Counted from the stretch's first letter, positions 1 to 9,384 are shown. The stretch: 55,468 nt of DNA from Legionella septentrionalis (GCF_003989745.1 NZ_RZGS01000015.1:1-55468), one strand, 5' to 3'. Notes: generated by a model not told the origin, from the sequence alone. Made by a program: numbers and translations.

Positions 1-1
1 C

Positions 2-148
2 AAAGATATTTATAAAGAACGCAACCTTATCGAACGCATGTTTAATAAACTCAAACATTTTAGAAGAGTGGCAACACGATATGATAAACTTGCTCAATCT
101 TTTTTATCGTTCATTTATATTCCTGCAACCGCCCTTTGGTTAAGATAA
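2..148 (+). pseudogene. IS5-family transposase, C-terminal fragment
   Basis: The reading frame is open from the window edge to a TAA at 146-148 and gives 48 residues. It holds the C-terminal DDE signature of IS5/IS427-type transposases: Y-K-E-R-N-L-I-E-R, then F-N-K-L-K-H-F-R-R-V-A-T-R-Y-D-K. The Glu of NLIER is expected to be the last catalytic acid. The rest lies outside the window, so it may be an intact IS cut by the edge or a remnant. The bases after the stop (about 150-164, TGTCGACAGAACCTA) resemble a terminal inverted repeat of this group, but the other end cannot be seen. Confidence 0.8.
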
Positions 149-745
149 ATGTCGACAGAACCTAAATTTTTTCTAAATTCATCAAAACATATTGGTTGAG
201 CCATTTGCTTATGCTTGGTGGCAGAGCATAATGTGATGCTCTAGAGTGCTCTTTTAGCCCATCTATACCTGATTCTTCAAATTGGCTTCACCTCCTGATA
301 GCCGTCTTTCTACTGAGTCCATAAAACACATGGATATGTAAATTAATAAAGCTCTTTTCCATAATAATTAGATATAAACTTATTTTCTCTCACAGATACC
401 CCATATTCCTTTTGAGGTATGCGTAATTACCAGGTCGACCATTTTAAAGCTAATAGCGCAGAAGAAGCAGCGAAGTGAATAAAACTCTATTCTCAATTCT
501 TGCTTAAGTACTACTTATAAAAATTAAGGACCTTTGCTAGGTTTTGGCAGGTGGATAAGAAATTTAATCGGTTGGAAACTTTGAATTTACATAAACTTAG
601 ATCAGAGACTTACTCTCGAACTGCTGCAAATACCACGGCATGCATAAGCAAGGCAAAATTACCGCTATAAATCCTGCATCCTGTGGTTTGCTCACAGAAT
701 GCAGGGCTCACAATCTTTAGACACCAAGTCAGATGCCTGAAGCCT
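149..745. other. Gene-free stretch downstream of tolB
   Basis: About 600 bases lie between the transposase tail and the tolB stop codon. All frames are broken by stops and no ribosome binding site with a credible gene was found. A plus-strand frame of under 50 codons ends near 670 but matches nothing recognised. The segment is AT-rich. In many gammaproteobacteria pal and cpoB would follow tolB here; no peptidoglycan-binding OmpA-like motif was recognised on either strand. Confidence 0.6.
673..705 (-). terminator. Hairpin downstream of tolB
   Basis: CCTGCAT (673-679) and CTGTG (681-685) pair with CACAG (693-697) and ATGCAGG (699-705), with one mismatch and a 7-base loop. It lies about 40 bases past the tolB stop in the direction of tol transcription. 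The bases after the stem (AUUUAUAG) are only weakly U-rich, so it may act as an imperfect intrinsic terminator or an mRNA 3'-end stabiliser. Confidence 0.5.
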
Positions 746-2014
746 TTACCCTAAATAAGGCGACCATGCAGGTTCCTGAACATCACCATCGCGTGATGGC
801 AGCCGCGTGCGTGCGCGCCCATCCACAGACACCATGGCTAGCACGCCTTTATCCTGGTAACGAGTTGCATACAATATTAAACGGCCATTGGGAGCTATGG
901 ATGGAGATTCGTCCATGGGTGAAAAAGTAAGTTTGGTGACTTGCCCTGTATCCATATTCTGCACACCAATATTAAAATGTCCATCTTCACGATGCAGCAT
1001 CACCATTTGCCGTTGATTGGGTGTATAAGACGCCCGGGCGTTGTAGTTACCTGTAAATGTCATTCGGCTTATTTTCCCATCCGCTAAAGAGAGACGGTAC
1101 ACTTGCGGGGAACCACCGCGACCAGAGGTAAATAATAAAGAACGCCCGTCAGGTGAATAGCGAGGTTCGGTGTCGATCGCTTCCCCAAAAGTCAATTGCT
1201 TCATCGCCCCCGAAGACAAATCAACTGTATATATCTTGGGCGTGCCCGCTTTCGACAATACAACTGCTAACTCCCGTCCGTCTGGCGACCAAGCTGGGGC
1301 ACCATTAATACCCGGAAAATCCGTCACTAAACGTCTTTTGCCCGTTTCCACTGAAACCGTAAAAATTTGCGCGCGCTTCTTTTCAAAAGAAACATAAGCA
1401 ATTTGCCGGCCGTCTGGCGACCAGCTTGGCGACATGATCGGCTCAGAAGAAACCAATAAACTTTGCGGATTGTGTCCATCTACATCAGCAACTTCCAAAA
1501 AGTAGCGGGCATTTTTGCCATTCCGTTGCACCAGTACGTAGGCAATGCGGGTTGAGAAAACTCCCCGCTCCCCAGTCAGTTTTTGATAAACTTCATCGCT
1601 GATGTGATGAGCCAAAGCACGTAAGTCCTCGCTTCTTACCTGGTAACTTTTGCTAAGAAGCAACCTGCCATGAGCCGCTGCATCTGCCAATTCATAGTTG
1701 ACATCATAATAATTGGAACCAATTTGATTCATGCGCGCCGATAAGACACTATCGGCTCCTGCCTCGCGCCACATGGCAACTGGGGCCGGATTACTGGTAC
1801 CTGGCGTCTGGATGATTTTAAATTGTCCTGAAAAACGCAGATCTCCCTCAATAATGTCTTGCAACTGCGCAACCTGCTGCGCGCCTGAGAATGCATTGAT
1901 CCCTATTGGCAAGGCGGCATTTACACCCTGCGTCAATTCAAGATCAACGGCTGCCAATGCAATTTGCGTGCATAAAAATAAAAATAAGCCACATAGTCGT
2001 TTAATCACAATCAC
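746..2014 (-). CDS. tolB: Tol-Pal system translocation protein TolB
   Basis: TolB is the periplasmic beta-propeller of the Tol-Pal complex, which links the inner-membrane TolQRA motor to Pal and peptidoglycan during outer-membrane constriction. The 422-residue protein has a Sec signal peptide ending near A-L-A-A (about residue 22), an N-terminal alpha/beta domain, and repeated PD40 blades with W-S-P-D-G-R motifs over residues 195-420. The GTG start overlaps the tolA stop as GTGA; a second in-frame GTG two codons later is better spaced from the AGGGGG ribosome binding site. It is the last gene of the cluster. No pal follows, unlike the usual tolB-pal order. Confidence 0.95.
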   Translation of the reverse strand: MIVIKRLCGLFLFLCTQIALAAVDLELTQGVNAALPIGINAFSGAQQVAQLQDIIEGDLRFSGQFKIIQTPGTSNPAPVAMWREAGADSVLSARMNQIGSNYYDVNYELADAAAHGRLLLSKSYQVRSEDLRALAHHISDEVYQKLTGERGVFSTRIAYVLVQRNGKNARYFLEVADVDGHNPQSLLVSSEPIMSPSWSPDGRQIAYVSFEKKRAQIFTVSVETGKRRLVTDFPGINGAPAWSPDGRELAVVLSKAGTPKIYTVDLSSGAMKQLTFGEAIDTEPRYSPDGRSLLFTSGRGGSPQVYRLSLADGKISRMTFTGNYNARASYTPNQRQMVMLHREDGHFNIGVQNMDTGQVTKLTFSPMDESPSIAPNGRLILYATRYQDKGVLAMVSVDGRARTRLPSRDGDVQEPAWSPYLG

Positions 2015-2967
2015 CCCCTAACGTTCTCGGGTCTTACCGTTAAACTAATTTCTCGGAATACATTAAATGTATCAGGATCACTAGGCACAGGTAATGGCGA
2101 AGCTTTATAGATGGCAGATTGAGCCGATCGGTCCAGAACAGGATCACCACTACTGCGGGTCAAACTGACTTCAAGTACCGCACCGTTTGGAGCCAAACGG
2201 ATACGAAATTGACTGGATAAACTGCTGTCTACATTTTCCGGTAAAATCCATTGTCGGCTGATTGCATTAATTATTAAAGCCTTATATTTATCAACCTCAC
2301 CAGCAATCCGCGCATTTCTTTCAGCTTCCATCGCCGCCTGTTGTTGTGCAGCAAGACGTTTCTGTTCAGCTTCGGCACGAGCTTTTTCTTCCTGTTCTTT
2401 TTTCATGCGCGCCGCTTCGGCTGCTTTTTGTTTTTGCAATTCTGCTAATTTGGCTGCTTCTTCTTTTTGCTGCTTTTCCAATTGCAGCTGCTTCTTTTTC
2501 ATCTCAGCCAATCTTTTTTCTTCCTCTTCCTTTTGTTTTGCCAGTTGCTTAAGGCGTTTTTGCTCCTCAGCAAGTTGCTTTTCACGCGCCAAAGCAAGTT
2601 TAGCAGCTTCATTTTTTAAGCGCTCTAAACGCTGCTGTTCCTCTATGCGGCGTTTGCGAGCGGCTTCCGCTTGTTGCGCAAGAGCACGCTGTCTGTTTTC
2701 TTCCGCCTGTTTTTCACGCAACCGCTCTGCTTTAAGTTGATTCACTGCCTTCGTTACTTCTTGTTGGTCAACACTTACGGCTTTTATAGCCTGCTCTTCC
2801 GGCTTGCTTTCTTGTACTGCAGTCTGGGGTAATGCAACTTCATTCTTGGCAGAAAGTTCTAATGTGGGTTGGGTGTTAGAGGGTTCTGCCAACAATAAAA
2901 CGACAATGAGCAGATGCAATAAAATAGCACCGATAAAAGCGCTTTTGTAGCTTTCAAAATTCATCAT
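2011..2967 (-). CDS. tolA: Cell envelope integrity protein TolA
   Basis: TolA spans the periplasm from TolQR to TolB and Pal. The 318-residue product has one N-terminal transmembrane helix (about residues 9-28). A long charged Ala/Lys/Glu/Gln-rich coiled coil (about 75-225) forms domain II. A compact C-terminal domain (about 225-318) contains the W-I-L-P and [12 protein letters not shown] patterns of TolA/TonB-like domain III. The start overlaps the tolR stop by four bases, so translation is probably coupled. The low-complexity coil creates long spurious frames on the opposite strand. Confidence 0.95.
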   Translation of the reverse strand: MMNFESYKSAFIGAILLHLLIVVLLLAEPSNTQPTLELSAKNEVALPQTAVQESKPEEQAIKAVSVDQQEVTKAVNQLKAERLREKQAEENRQRALAQQAEAARKRRIEEQQRLERLKNEAAKLALAREKQLAEEQKRLKQLAKQKEEEEKRLAEMKKKQLQLEKQQKEEAAKLAELQKQKAAEAARMKKEQEEKARAEAEQKRLAAQQQAAMEAERNARIAGEVDKYKALIINAISRQWILPENVDSSLSSQFRIRLAPNGAVLEVSLTRSSGDPVLDRSAQSAIYKASPLPVPSDPDTFNVFREISLTVRPENVRG

Positions 2968-3419
2968 GCCAAATCCTCCTGCGCCATGCCGGAAGAATCG
3001 GTTATTAACCCAACTTGTTCGGCACCTGCCTGTTTCAGCAAACTCATGGCAAGCACCACTTTACCGTAGGGAACCCCCTGATCACCTTTGACTAAAACAT
3101 GCAGAGCCTGCTTTGCTTCCTGGGCCAATTCAAGCTGCGCCGCTACTTGCACCATCAAAGCCTGTGGCGCAATCGGAGTATTGGGTGTTGCACTGACATT
3201 TAGAAAGTATTCTCCATCACGGTTCACCGAGACAATGATCGGTTCACGATCTGCGGATTTAATGGTGTCACTGGCAGCTTTGGGTAAATCAACGGTTACT
3301 CCTTGAGTGAGCATGGGGGCGGTAATCATAAAAATTACCAGCAATACCAACATCACATCGATGTAAGGAACCACATTAATTTCAGCCACAGGGGCTGAGC
3401 GACGCATATTTTTTTTCAT
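2964..3419 (-). CDS. tolR: Protein TolR (ExbD family)
   Basis: TolR is the ExbD-family stator subunit of the TolQ-TolR proton-driven motor. The 151-residue protein has a short cytoplasmic N-terminus, one transmembrane helix (about 18-40) and a periplasmic domain. The conserved membrane Asp expected to carry protons is Asp21 in P-Y-I-D-V-M-L-V-L. The N-terminal A-E-I-N-V-V-P segment is typical of the family. It sits four bases after tolQ with a GAGGA ribosome binding site and overlaps tolA. Confidence 0.95.
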   Translation of the reverse strand: MKKNMRRSAPVAEINVVPYIDVMLVLLVIFMITAPMLTQGVTVDLPKAASDTIKSADREPIIVSVNRDGEYFLNVSATPNTPIAPQALMVQVAAQLELAQEAKQALHVLVKGDQGVPYGKVVLAMSLLKQAGAEQVGLITDSSGMAQEDLA

Positions 3420-3422
3420 CTT

Positions 3423-4094
3423 TTATCCTCTTGCAGGCAACACCGTTTGCTGTGCAATCAGAGCAATCAATTCCTCCTGGAATAAATCATAACGATCAAG
3501 CAACGTATTGGCCCGCGTGCTAAAACGGTTATACGCAATAACCGCAGGTATGGCGGTAAAAAGACCCAACGCTGTTGCAACCAATGCTTCCGAAATACCT
3601 GGCGCCACCATGGCTATAGTAGCTTGCTGAGCATGCCCTAAAGCCTGGAACGAAGTCATAATCCCCCAAACCGTGCCAAATAACCCTACATAAGGAGCAA
3701 TGGAGCCAATCGATGCAAAGAGGGAAAGATGCTGTTCCAAACGCTCAGCCTCTTTTGCATGACTGATTTGCATGACGCGCTGAATGGGTTCCAGTAATAC
3801 ACTGCCGTGTTTGCGCAAACGCAGGAATTCTTTAAAACCTGAATAAAAGATTGCCGTTAAACCCTGCCGTTCTTCATTGCGATTATCCAAGTCAGAATAA
3901 AGCTTGCTTAAATCAGAAGAATCCCAAAAGCGGTTGCTGAATGCCTCGTACTGTTTTTTTATCCGTTTAAAATACCAGGCGCGCTGCAGTATTAATGTCC
4001 AGGAAATGATGGACGCTGCCAGCAAGATAAGCATCACCGTTTTGACTACTAATCCTGCTTGAAAAAAATAACCCAATACATTTGCGTTACCCAC
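3423..4094 (-). CDS. tolQ: Protein TolQ (ExbB/MotA family)
   Basis: TolQ is the ExbB/MotA-family channel protein that energises TolA from the proton motive force. The 223-residue product shows three hydrophobic helices (about 14-38, 125-150, 165-190), matching the family topology. The segment G-L-F-G-T-V-W-G-I-M-T and the following P-G-I-S-E-A-L-V-A-T-A are the conserved TolQ/ExbB core. Translation starts at a GTG eight bases inside the end of ybgC, after a strong GGAGG site. Confidence 0.95.
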   Translation of the reverse strand: MGNANVLGYFFQAGLVVKTVMLILLAASIISWTLILQRAWYFKRIKKQYEAFSNRFWDSSDLSKLYSDLDNRNEERQGLTAIFYSGFKEFLRLRKHGSVLLEPIQRVMQISHAKEAERLEQHLSLFASIGSIAPYVGLFGTVWGIMTSFQALGHAQQATIAMVAPGISEALVATALGLFTAIPAVIAYNRFSTRANTLLDRYDLFQEELIALIAQQTVLPARG

Positions 4095-4494
4095 GTTTTA
4101 CTCCTCCAATCCACTCTGCAGGGATGCGTTTCGGCTTTAAGGCTTCATTAACGCAAACCACTTGTACCTTTACTTCGCTTAATAAAATACCCGATTGATT
4201 GTGCATAACTTGATTAAATTGTAAAACTGCCGCACTTTTAAGTACGCAGCAAGTTTTAATTTCTAGAGAATCCTCAAGACGAGCTGGAGAAAAATATTGT
4301 ATATGCACATCATGAATGGCGAAATATGTATCATGTCTTGCCATCGTAGTCAAAGATAATCCATGCTCACGCAGCATTTCCGTGCGTGCTCTGTCAAAAA
4401 ACTCTAAAAAGCGGGCATGATAAACCACTCGCATGAAATCGGTGTCTGCAGCATAAACCCGCAGGTTAAGTGTGTGTTCGCTATTCAAAAGCAT
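4087..4494 (-). CDS. ybgC: Tol-Pal-associated acyl-CoA thioesterase YbgC
   Basis: This is a hotdog-fold acyl-CoA thioesterase of the 4HBT family that commonly heads the tol cluster and may act on acyl-CoA or acyl-carrier substrates at the membrane. The 135-residue length is typical. The signature A-D-T-D-F-M-R-V-V-Y-H near residue 16 holds the catalytic Asp and the Tyr-His pair, followed by F-L-E-F-F-D-R-A-R-T-E-M-L. The usual Gly-Gly before V-V-Y-H is replaced by Met-Arg. It lies three bases downstream of ruvB and overlaps tolQ. Confidence 0.9.
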   Translation of the reverse strand: MLLNSEHTLNLRVYAADTDFMRVVYHARFLEFFDRARTEMLREHGLSLTTMARHDTYFAIHDVHIQYFSPARLEDSLEIKTCCVLKSAAVLQFNQVMHNQSGILLSEVKVQVVCVNEALKPKRIPAEWIGGVKRG

Positions 4495-4497
4495 GAG

Positions 4498-5505
4498 TTA
4501 ACCATTTTCCATGATTAAACCAAAATGCTGGTAAGCCAGCTGCGTTGCAACCCGCCCTCTCGGGGTACGCATTAAAAAGCCTTGTTGAATAAGATAAGGC
4601 TCCAAGACATCTTCGATGGTTGTTTTTTCTTCGCCAATGGCTGCGGCAATGCTGTCAATTCCTACCGGACCGCCGCTGAAACGCTCAACGATGGCTAACA
4701 ATAGCTTTCTATCCATCACGTCAAAACCATTCGCATCGACGTGCAGCATTTCCAGAGCCATCCGGGCAGTTTCCTGACTTATAACCCCATTGCCTTTTAC
4801 TTCCGCATAATCGCGCACACGGCGCAGCAACCTGTTGGCTATCCGCGGGGTACCGCGTGCACGAATGGCGATTTCGCGCGCACCTGCAGGTTCAGTTTGC
4901 ACGCCAAGCAGCCTGGCTGAGCGAGTAACGATATACGTTAACGCGTCGACCGTATAAAACTCCAAACGTTGCACAATACCAAAACGATCGCGCAAAGGCG
5001 AAGTCAACGATCCAGCCCGGGTCGTTGCACCGATTAATGTGAAAGGCGGCAGCTCAAGTTTAATGGAACGCGCTGCCGGTCCTTCCCCGATCATAATATC
5101 CAGTTTGTAATCTTCCATGGCCGGATAAAGTATTTCTTCAATGACTGGGCTTAGACGATGGATTTCATCGATAAATAACACGTCATTTTCTTGCAGGTTG
5201 GTAAGAATAGCGGCGATATCACCAGCGCGCTCCAGCACAGGGCCTGAGGTTTGTCTAAGATTAACCCCCATCTCATGAGCGATGATATTAGCCAGGGTGG
5301 TTTTCCCTAAGCCTGGCGGCCCAAAAATGAGTACGTGATCCAACGCATCGCGCCGCTTTAGCGCGGCGTCAATGAAAATCCGCATTTGGGTACGCACTTC
5401 ATCCTGACCAATGTACTCGTCAAGATTTAAAGGCCTAATCGCTCTATCGATAGCTTCCTCAGAAGCAGCGGCTTGCATGCTGATTAAACGGTCACTTTCC
5501 AGCAT
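4498..5505 (-). CDS. ruvB: Holliday junction branch-migration ATPase RuvB
   Basis: RuvB is the hexameric AAA+ motor that drives Holliday junction branch migration with RuvA. Visible motifs are Walker [10 protein letters not shown], Walker B D-E-I-H-R-L, sensor I G-A-T-T-R-A-G and the Arg finger P-L-R-D-R-F-G, followed by the lid and a winged-helix C-terminus. The frame is open 21 codons further upstream. The start at 5505 (M-L-E-S-D-R-L-I-S) matches the usual RuvB N-terminus and gives 335 residues, the family length. ruvA and ruvC, often directly upstream, are not here; the upstream genes are ygfX and sdhE. Confidence 0.95.
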   Translation of the reverse strand: MLESDRLISMQAAASEEAIDRAIRPLNLDEYIGQDEVRTQMRIFIDAALKRRDALDHVLIFGPPGLGKTTLANIIAHEMGVNLRQTSGPVLERAGDIAAILTNLQENDVLFIDEIHRLSPVIEEILYPAMEDYKLDIMIGEGPAARSIKLELPPFTLIGATTRAGSLTSPLRDRFGIVQRLEFYTVDALTYIVTRSARLLGVQTEPAGAREIAIRARGTPRIANRLLRRVRDYAEVKGNGVISQETARMALEMLHVDANGFDVMDRKLLLAIVERFSGGPVGIDSIAAAIGEEKTTIEDVLEPYLIQQGFLMRTPRGRVATQLAYQHFGLIMENG

Positions 5506-5631
5506 AAGAATATGGGATTTGAAGATGATAAGAGATTTTAACATAGCTTTTGTGGAATGGCTGCACAAAAGTAGTGAGGCAAAACGTAAGAGGTAGGCAG
5601 TAGACTGTCAGTGCGAGAAACCAGAACTTAC

Positions 5632-6045
5632 TCATCGTTTAATCTTGCTTATAATTTTTAAAGTTTTCGCCTCAGTTTTTTGTAATTGATCGTTAAAAAC
5701 AAGCACAGTTTTTCTCATGTTGGCCGCAGGCGTTGAGAAAACCAGCAACATAAAGAATTGTCCATCTACCCGCAAACTCACCTGCTCAAATTGATAGGGT
5801 TCACCAGAATAATTTTCCAGAAGCCATTGTTTGCCGCGATAAGAAATTTTGTGGATATTCGGCATGGCGGTACCAAGTTTTGCACAACACAAAAAAATCA
5901 GCACCAGCATGAGGAACACACAATAAATAAAAGGCAGCATAGACTGCCACAAGGAAATGAGTGCACCCAGATGGATAAGAAAAAAAAGCTTGTAAAAATC
6001 CTTAGAGGGGTTAAGGGTTACTGTGAAATCGGATGAGGGAAACAA
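5632..6045 (-). CDS. ygfX: YgfX/CptA-like inner-membrane protein
   Basis: The small 137-residue membrane protein has two hydrophobic helices (about residues 19-35 and 37-55) followed by a soluble tail. Size, topology and position right after sdhE match YgfX (CptA), which in E. coli binds SdhE and has been described as affecting cell shape. Sequence likeness beyond layout is weak, so the name rests mainly on context. The start is a TTG that lies 35 bases inside the end of sdhE, with GGAG about 10 bases ahead. Confidence 0.7.
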   Translation of the reverse strand: MFPSSDFTVTLNPSKDFYKLFFLIHLGALISLWQSMLPFIYCVFLMLVLIFLCCAKLGTAMPNIHKISYRGKQWLLENYSGEPYQFEQVSLRVDGQFFMLLVFSTPAANMRKTVLVFNDQLQKTEAKTLKIISKIKR

Positions 6046-6259
6046 TTTCGCTGAACTCCTCTGCAGGCTGCATTTGTCCCATCAGGCATGCATACAATTC
6101 GGGATCAGAATAATTAAGTAATTGCTCAAATAAATCTACTTGCTCTTCAGTTAAGCGATCAAATCCGTTTGCCAGAAAGCGGGTCAATAACAAATCCAAT
6201 TCCAGCATGCCACGCCGGCAATTCCAACTGATTTTAGCTTTTCTAAACGACGTTTTCAT
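6011..6259 (-). CDS. sdhE: FAD assembly factor SdhE
   Basis: SdhE (YgfY/CptB) helps covalent attachment of FAD to the succinate dehydrogenase flavoprotein. The 82-residue helical protein has the defining R-G-M-L-E motif at residues 16-20, followed by D-L-L-L and the later D-P-E-L-Y-A-C-L-M block, as in the E. coli protein. It is divergent from ygfZ across a 101-base gap and overlaps ygfX, the common gammaproteobacterial arrangement. Confidence 0.93.
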   Translation of the reverse strand: MKTSFRKAKISWNCRRGMLELDLLLTRFLANGFDRLTEEQVDLFEQLLNYSDPELYACLMGQMQPAEEFSEIVSLIRFHSNP

Positions 6260-6317
6260 GAAACTCCAAACATCTAACTCATTTGCTCATAATGACTAAC
6301 TCTCATAAAGCAGGTAA

Positions 6318-6326
6318 TGCTACACT
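6318..6326 (+). promoter_or_regulatory. Extended -10 promoter of ygfZ
   Basis: TGCTACACT matches an extended -10 element (TGN then TACACT). No good -35 is seen, which extended -10 promoters tolerate. Transcription would begin near 6333, downstream of the two earliest in-frame start codons (6283 and 6292). This supports the ATG at 6361 as the ygfZ start. Confidence 0.45.
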
Positions 6327-6360
6327 AACTATTTTTGAACAGCAAACGGTGGCTTTCGCT

Positions 6361-7332
6361 ATGGTTTACATCAACAATCGTGCACTGACTGTTTTTTCCC
6401 CCCTTGCAGAGGAACTGAAGTTTTCCCCGGGTAAAAACTATCTATTTGATTTGTCTTATTTACACATCATGAAGGTCAATGGCATCCAGGCAGAGACATT
6501 CCTGCAGGGACAATTGACGTGCGATGTACGCCAAGTAACTGCCCAACAAATGCAGCCAGGGGCATCATGTGATTTGAAAGGTCGTGTTGTGGCCTTACTG
6601 GATGTAGTAAACTGGCATGGATTACATTTAATCCTGCCAGCTGATCTTTTTAAAACAGTGCAGGGGGCATTAGCTAAAGTTGCCTTGTTTTCCAAGGTTA
6701 ATTTAGAAGATGCCGAGCTTATGCATGCCTTTGGTTTTTATCATCAAAACCCGGCGGATCCCATTCCTTTTAACATACAGTTGCCCGGTGAACGGCTGCA
6801 TATGACACAAACAGAATCTTATTGCTGTTACTCGCTAGGGAATGGTTTATATATTTTTTTACTAAATCATAATGAAGCTGAGTTAATTTCTTCTTTATTC
6901 AAGGCACAGCACCAATGGCGAGGCTCATTAGCATGGCACTTCTTACAATTGCAGCATCGACAATTTGAAATTTATCCCGAATCGAGCGGTCTCTTCCTGC
7001 CACAACGCCTGGGCTTACAACATTCAGGACACATCAGTTTTAATAAAGGCTGTTACAAGGGACAGGAAATCATTGCACGCATGCACTACCGCAGTAAACC
7101 TAAACATGAAATGAAGCTGTTTCAAATTACTGTGGATCCCTCATTGTTACAGTCCGGAAAAAAACTATGGACAGAAGATGGTAAAAGCGAAATCGGAGAA
7201 ATTGTCGATTTTTGCCCTACAGCAGATGGTAAATTCTTAGTATTAGGCAGTGTTGTCTTTGAGCACCCGGACATGGTTTTGCTTGCCGAAACACAAATCA
7301 GCATGCGCCTGCTTCCCTATGATGAAACTTAA
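6361..7332 (+). CDS. ygfZ: tRNA-modifying/Fe-S maintenance protein YgfZ
   Basis: YgfZ is a folate-binding protein of the GcvT-like family needed for the activity of some iron-sulfur enzymes, including MiaB in E. coli. The diagnostic K-G-C-Y-K-G-Q-E motif with its functional Cys is at residues 229-236. An N-terminal F-L-Q-G-Q-L-T-C-D-V segment aligns with the usual Q-G-Q-x-T-x-D-V. The frame opens further upstream (TTG 6283, ATG 6292), but the start at 6361 gives 323 residues, close to the E. coli 326, and lies after the likely promoter. It is divergent from sdhE. Confidence 0.9.
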   Translation: MVYINNRALTVFSPLAEELKFSPGKNYLFDLSYLHIMKVNGIQAETFLQGQLTCDVRQVTAQQMQPGASCDLKGRVVALLDVVNWHGLHLILPADLFKTVQGALAKVALFSKVNLEDAELMHAFGFYHQNPADPIPFNIQLPGERLHMTQTESYCCYSLGNGLYIFLLNHNEAELISSLFKAQHQWRGSLAWHFLQLQHRQFEIYPESSGLFLPQRLGLQHSGHISFNKGCYKGQEIIARMHYRSKPKHEMKLFQITVDPSLLQSGKKLWTEDGKSEIGEIVDFCPTADGKFLVLGSVVFEHPDMVLLAETQISMRLLPYDET

Positions 7333-7338
7333 GTTTCT

Positions 7339-7797
7339 TTAGATACAGATTTTTTCCAGCACCACAGCATCTTCAATGCCTTGTTCATCACAGTAATAGG
7401 CTGTTTTTGTTCCAACTTTCTCAAAGCCCATTTTTTGATATAAACTAAGGGCTGCCGTGTTGCTGGGCCTTACCTCCAGCACTACCTTACTGACTTCAAT
7501 TTCATTCAGTGATTTGATGAGTTGCCCCAATAAGAAGCGCCCATAATGTTTGCCTTGCTGAGCAGGAGTTATGCATAAATTTAATACATGACATACATTG
7601 CCATGATAACGGGCGATAATGTACCCAACAATTTCTTTTCGTTCTGTAGCAAGCAACTCAAGTACACGACAATCATACCCTACCAGAACGCAGTCGCTCA
7701 GGATATTACGGCTCCAAGGAGCCCGATGTGCCATGAGCTCAATCGCATACACTTCGTCAATATCGTCAGTTTGCATGGGACGCACATGGGGTCGCAT
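7339..7797 (-). CDS. rimI: Ribosomal protein S18-alanine N-acetyltransferase RimI
   Basis: This is a GNAT-family acetyltransferase of 152 residues. The acetyl-CoA-binding segment is Q-Q-G-K-H-Y-G-R-F-L-L (about 88-98). The pattern L-E-V-R-P-S-N-T-A-A-L-S-L-Y-Q-K-M-G-F is characteristic of RimI, which acetylates the N-terminal Ala of ribosomal protein S18. An AAAGGA site lies ahead of the ATG. It is convergent with ygfZ, with six bases between the stop codons. Confidence 0.9.
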   Translation of the reverse strand: MRPHVRPMQTDDIDEVYAIELMAHRAPWSRNILSDCVLVGYDCRVLELLATERKEIVGYIIARYHGNVCHVLNLCITPAQQGKHYGRFLLGQLIKSLNEIEVSKVVLEVRPSNTAALSLYQKMGFEKVGTKTAYYCDEQGIEDAVVLEKICI

Positions 7798-7936
7798 ATC
7801 TTATCCTTTGACAGTGGCGCATCAAAACGCAACCGGCACCTAGTATCCTTGGATAAAGCGGGCGTGTAGCAGGCAGGCGTGATTCGTGCAGCACTAACCA
7901 CGCTTACCTATTGCCACCGCCATCCAAGGCAGCACA

Positions 7937-9364
7937 TTAATCCTTTTTCTTCTTTTTAGGCATGTACAGATCGGTAATAGAACCTTCAAATATTTCCGCT
8001 GCTTGTGCAATGGTTTCTGAAAGAGTCGGATGCGGATGGATGGTTAACGCAATATCTTCTACATCACAACCCATTTCAATAGCCAATGCAGCCTCGGAAA
8101 TAAGATCGCCCGCATTAATGCCCACGATTCCAGCTCCGAGAATGCGACGGGTTTCAGGACAAAACAACAGTTTGGTTATTCCCTCTTCACGTCCCATACT
8201 TAAAGCACGGCCACTGGCCATCCATGGGAAAGATGCTTTCTCAAATGAAATGTTTTGCGCTTTAGCTTCTTTTTCAGTCAAACCTACCCAGGCAATTTCC
8301 GGATCAGTATAAGCCACGCTGGCAATGCATTTCGGATCAAAGTAATGTTTTTTGCCCGCGATGACTTCTGCAGCAACTTTTCCTTCTGGGATGGCTTTAT
8401 GTGCCAGCATGGGTTGACCGACCACATCGCCAATAGCAAAAATATGCGAAACATTGGTGCGCATTTGCTTGTCAACAGGAATAAATCCGCGCTCATCGAC
8501 CTTCACGCCAGCCTCTTCAGCTGCAATGGTGTGGCCATTGGGTTTACGGCCAACCGCAACTAAAACCTGCTGGAAACATAACGGTTTGCCGGTAGCATGC
8601 TCGCCTTCCATAGAAACATAAATACCATCTTGTTTGGCATCAATTTGGGTCACTTTTGTTTTGAGCAGGAATTTAACACCTTTTTTGCTCATGCGTTTTT
8701 GCAAGACATGAACGAGATCAGCATCTGCACCTGGAATAAGCTGATCCATAAACTCAACGACAGTGACTTCTACACCCAAGGCCGAGTATACGGTTGCCAT
8801 TTCCAAACCGATAATACCGCCACCTAAAACGAGCATATTTCCCTTAATATCTGCCAATTCCAAAGCACCTGTTGAACTGAATATGCGCTTATCTTTCGGA
8901 ATAAATGGCAGATTTACTGATTCGCTTCCCACAGCAATAATAGCGTGTTCAAAAGCGATTTTAACATTACCTTCTTTACCTTCTACGCTTAACTCATGAG
9001 TACCTGAGAATTTTGCATTTCCAGTGACTACCTGAACTTTACGTTGTTTAGCCAAAGCGTTTAAACCACCTGTTAACTTGCCAACAACCGAGTTTTTCCA
9101 AGCCACCAGCTTTTCACTATCAAACTCAGGTTTGCCCAAATTCACACCTAATTCTGCCATTTCATGCGCTTCATCCACTACTTTCGCAACATGTAATAAA
9201 GCTTTGGAGGGTATGCAACCAACATTCAAGCAAACGCCTCCCAACGTATCAAAACGCTCGACCAAAACCACACTTTTTCCCAAATCCGCAGCACGGAAGG
9301 CTGCCGTATAGCCTCCTGGACCACTTCCAATTACCACTACATCAGTTTTAATCTGTTCTGTCAT
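7937..9364 (-). CDS. lpdA: Dihydrolipoamide dehydrogenase (E3)
   Basis: This FAD flavoprotein reoxidises dihydrolipoyl groups of the pyruvate and 2-oxoglutarate dehydrogenase complexes, passing electrons to NAD+. The 475-residue protein has the FAD-binding G-S-G-P-G-G (13-18) and the redox disulfide Cys45/Cys50 in G-G-V-C-L-N-V-G-C-I-P-S-K. It also has the NAD-binding G-G-G-I-I-G-L-E and the catalytic H-P-H-P-T-L-S-E near the C-terminus. It ends in a short poly-Lys tail. It follows aceF after 20 bases with a GAGG ribosome binding site, completing the aceE-aceF-lpdA operon. Confidence 0.97.
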   Translation of the reverse strand: MTEQIKTDVVVIGSGPGGYTAAFRAADLGKSVVLVERFDTLGGVCLNVGCIPSKALLHVAKVVDEAHEMAELGVNLGKPEFDSEKLVAWKNSVVGKLTGGLNALAKQRKVQVVTGNAKFSGTHELSVEGKEGNVKIAFEHAIIAVGSESVNLPFIPKDKRIFSSTGALELADIKGNMLVLGGGIIGLEMATVYSALGVEVTVVEFMDQLIPGADADLVHVLQKRMSKKGVKFLLKTKVTQIDAKQDGIYVSMEGEHATGKPLCFQQVLVAVGRKPNGHTIAAEEAGVKVDERGFIPVDKQMRTNVSHIFAIGDVVGQPMLAHKAIPEGKVAAEVIAGKKHYFDPKCIASVAYTDPEIAWVGLTEKEAKAQNISFEKASFPWMASGRALSMGREEGITKLLFCPETRRILGAGIVGINAGDLISEAALAIEMGCDVEDIALTIHPHPTLSETIAQAAEIFEGSITDLYMPKKKKKD

Positions 9365-9384
9365 GTTAAAGCCTCATAGCACTA

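Noticed and set aside
540-670. Plus-strand open stretch of under 50 codons in the left gene-free region
   Set aside because: No start with a ribosome binding site and no recognisable motif; could be chance or a degraded remnant.
733-930. Plus-strand 65-codon ORF over the 3' end of tolB
   Set aside because: Antisense to well-supported TolB blades, with no family likeness.
2346-2740. Plus-strand ORFs of 68 and 111 codons opposite tolA
   Set aside because: They are antisense images of the Ala/Lys/Glu-rich TolA coil, giving Ser/Cys/Phe-rich sequence without a ribosome binding site.
2300-2760. Apparent short repeats considered as a CRISPR or tandem array
   Set aside because: They are codon-level repeats of the TolA coiled coil; there are no equal spacers or conserved repeat units.
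7848-7930. Distant inverted repeat CCTTGGAT / ATCCAAGG between rimI and lpdA
   Set aside because: The arms are only 8 bases and about 65 bases apart, with no U-run; too weak to call a terminator.
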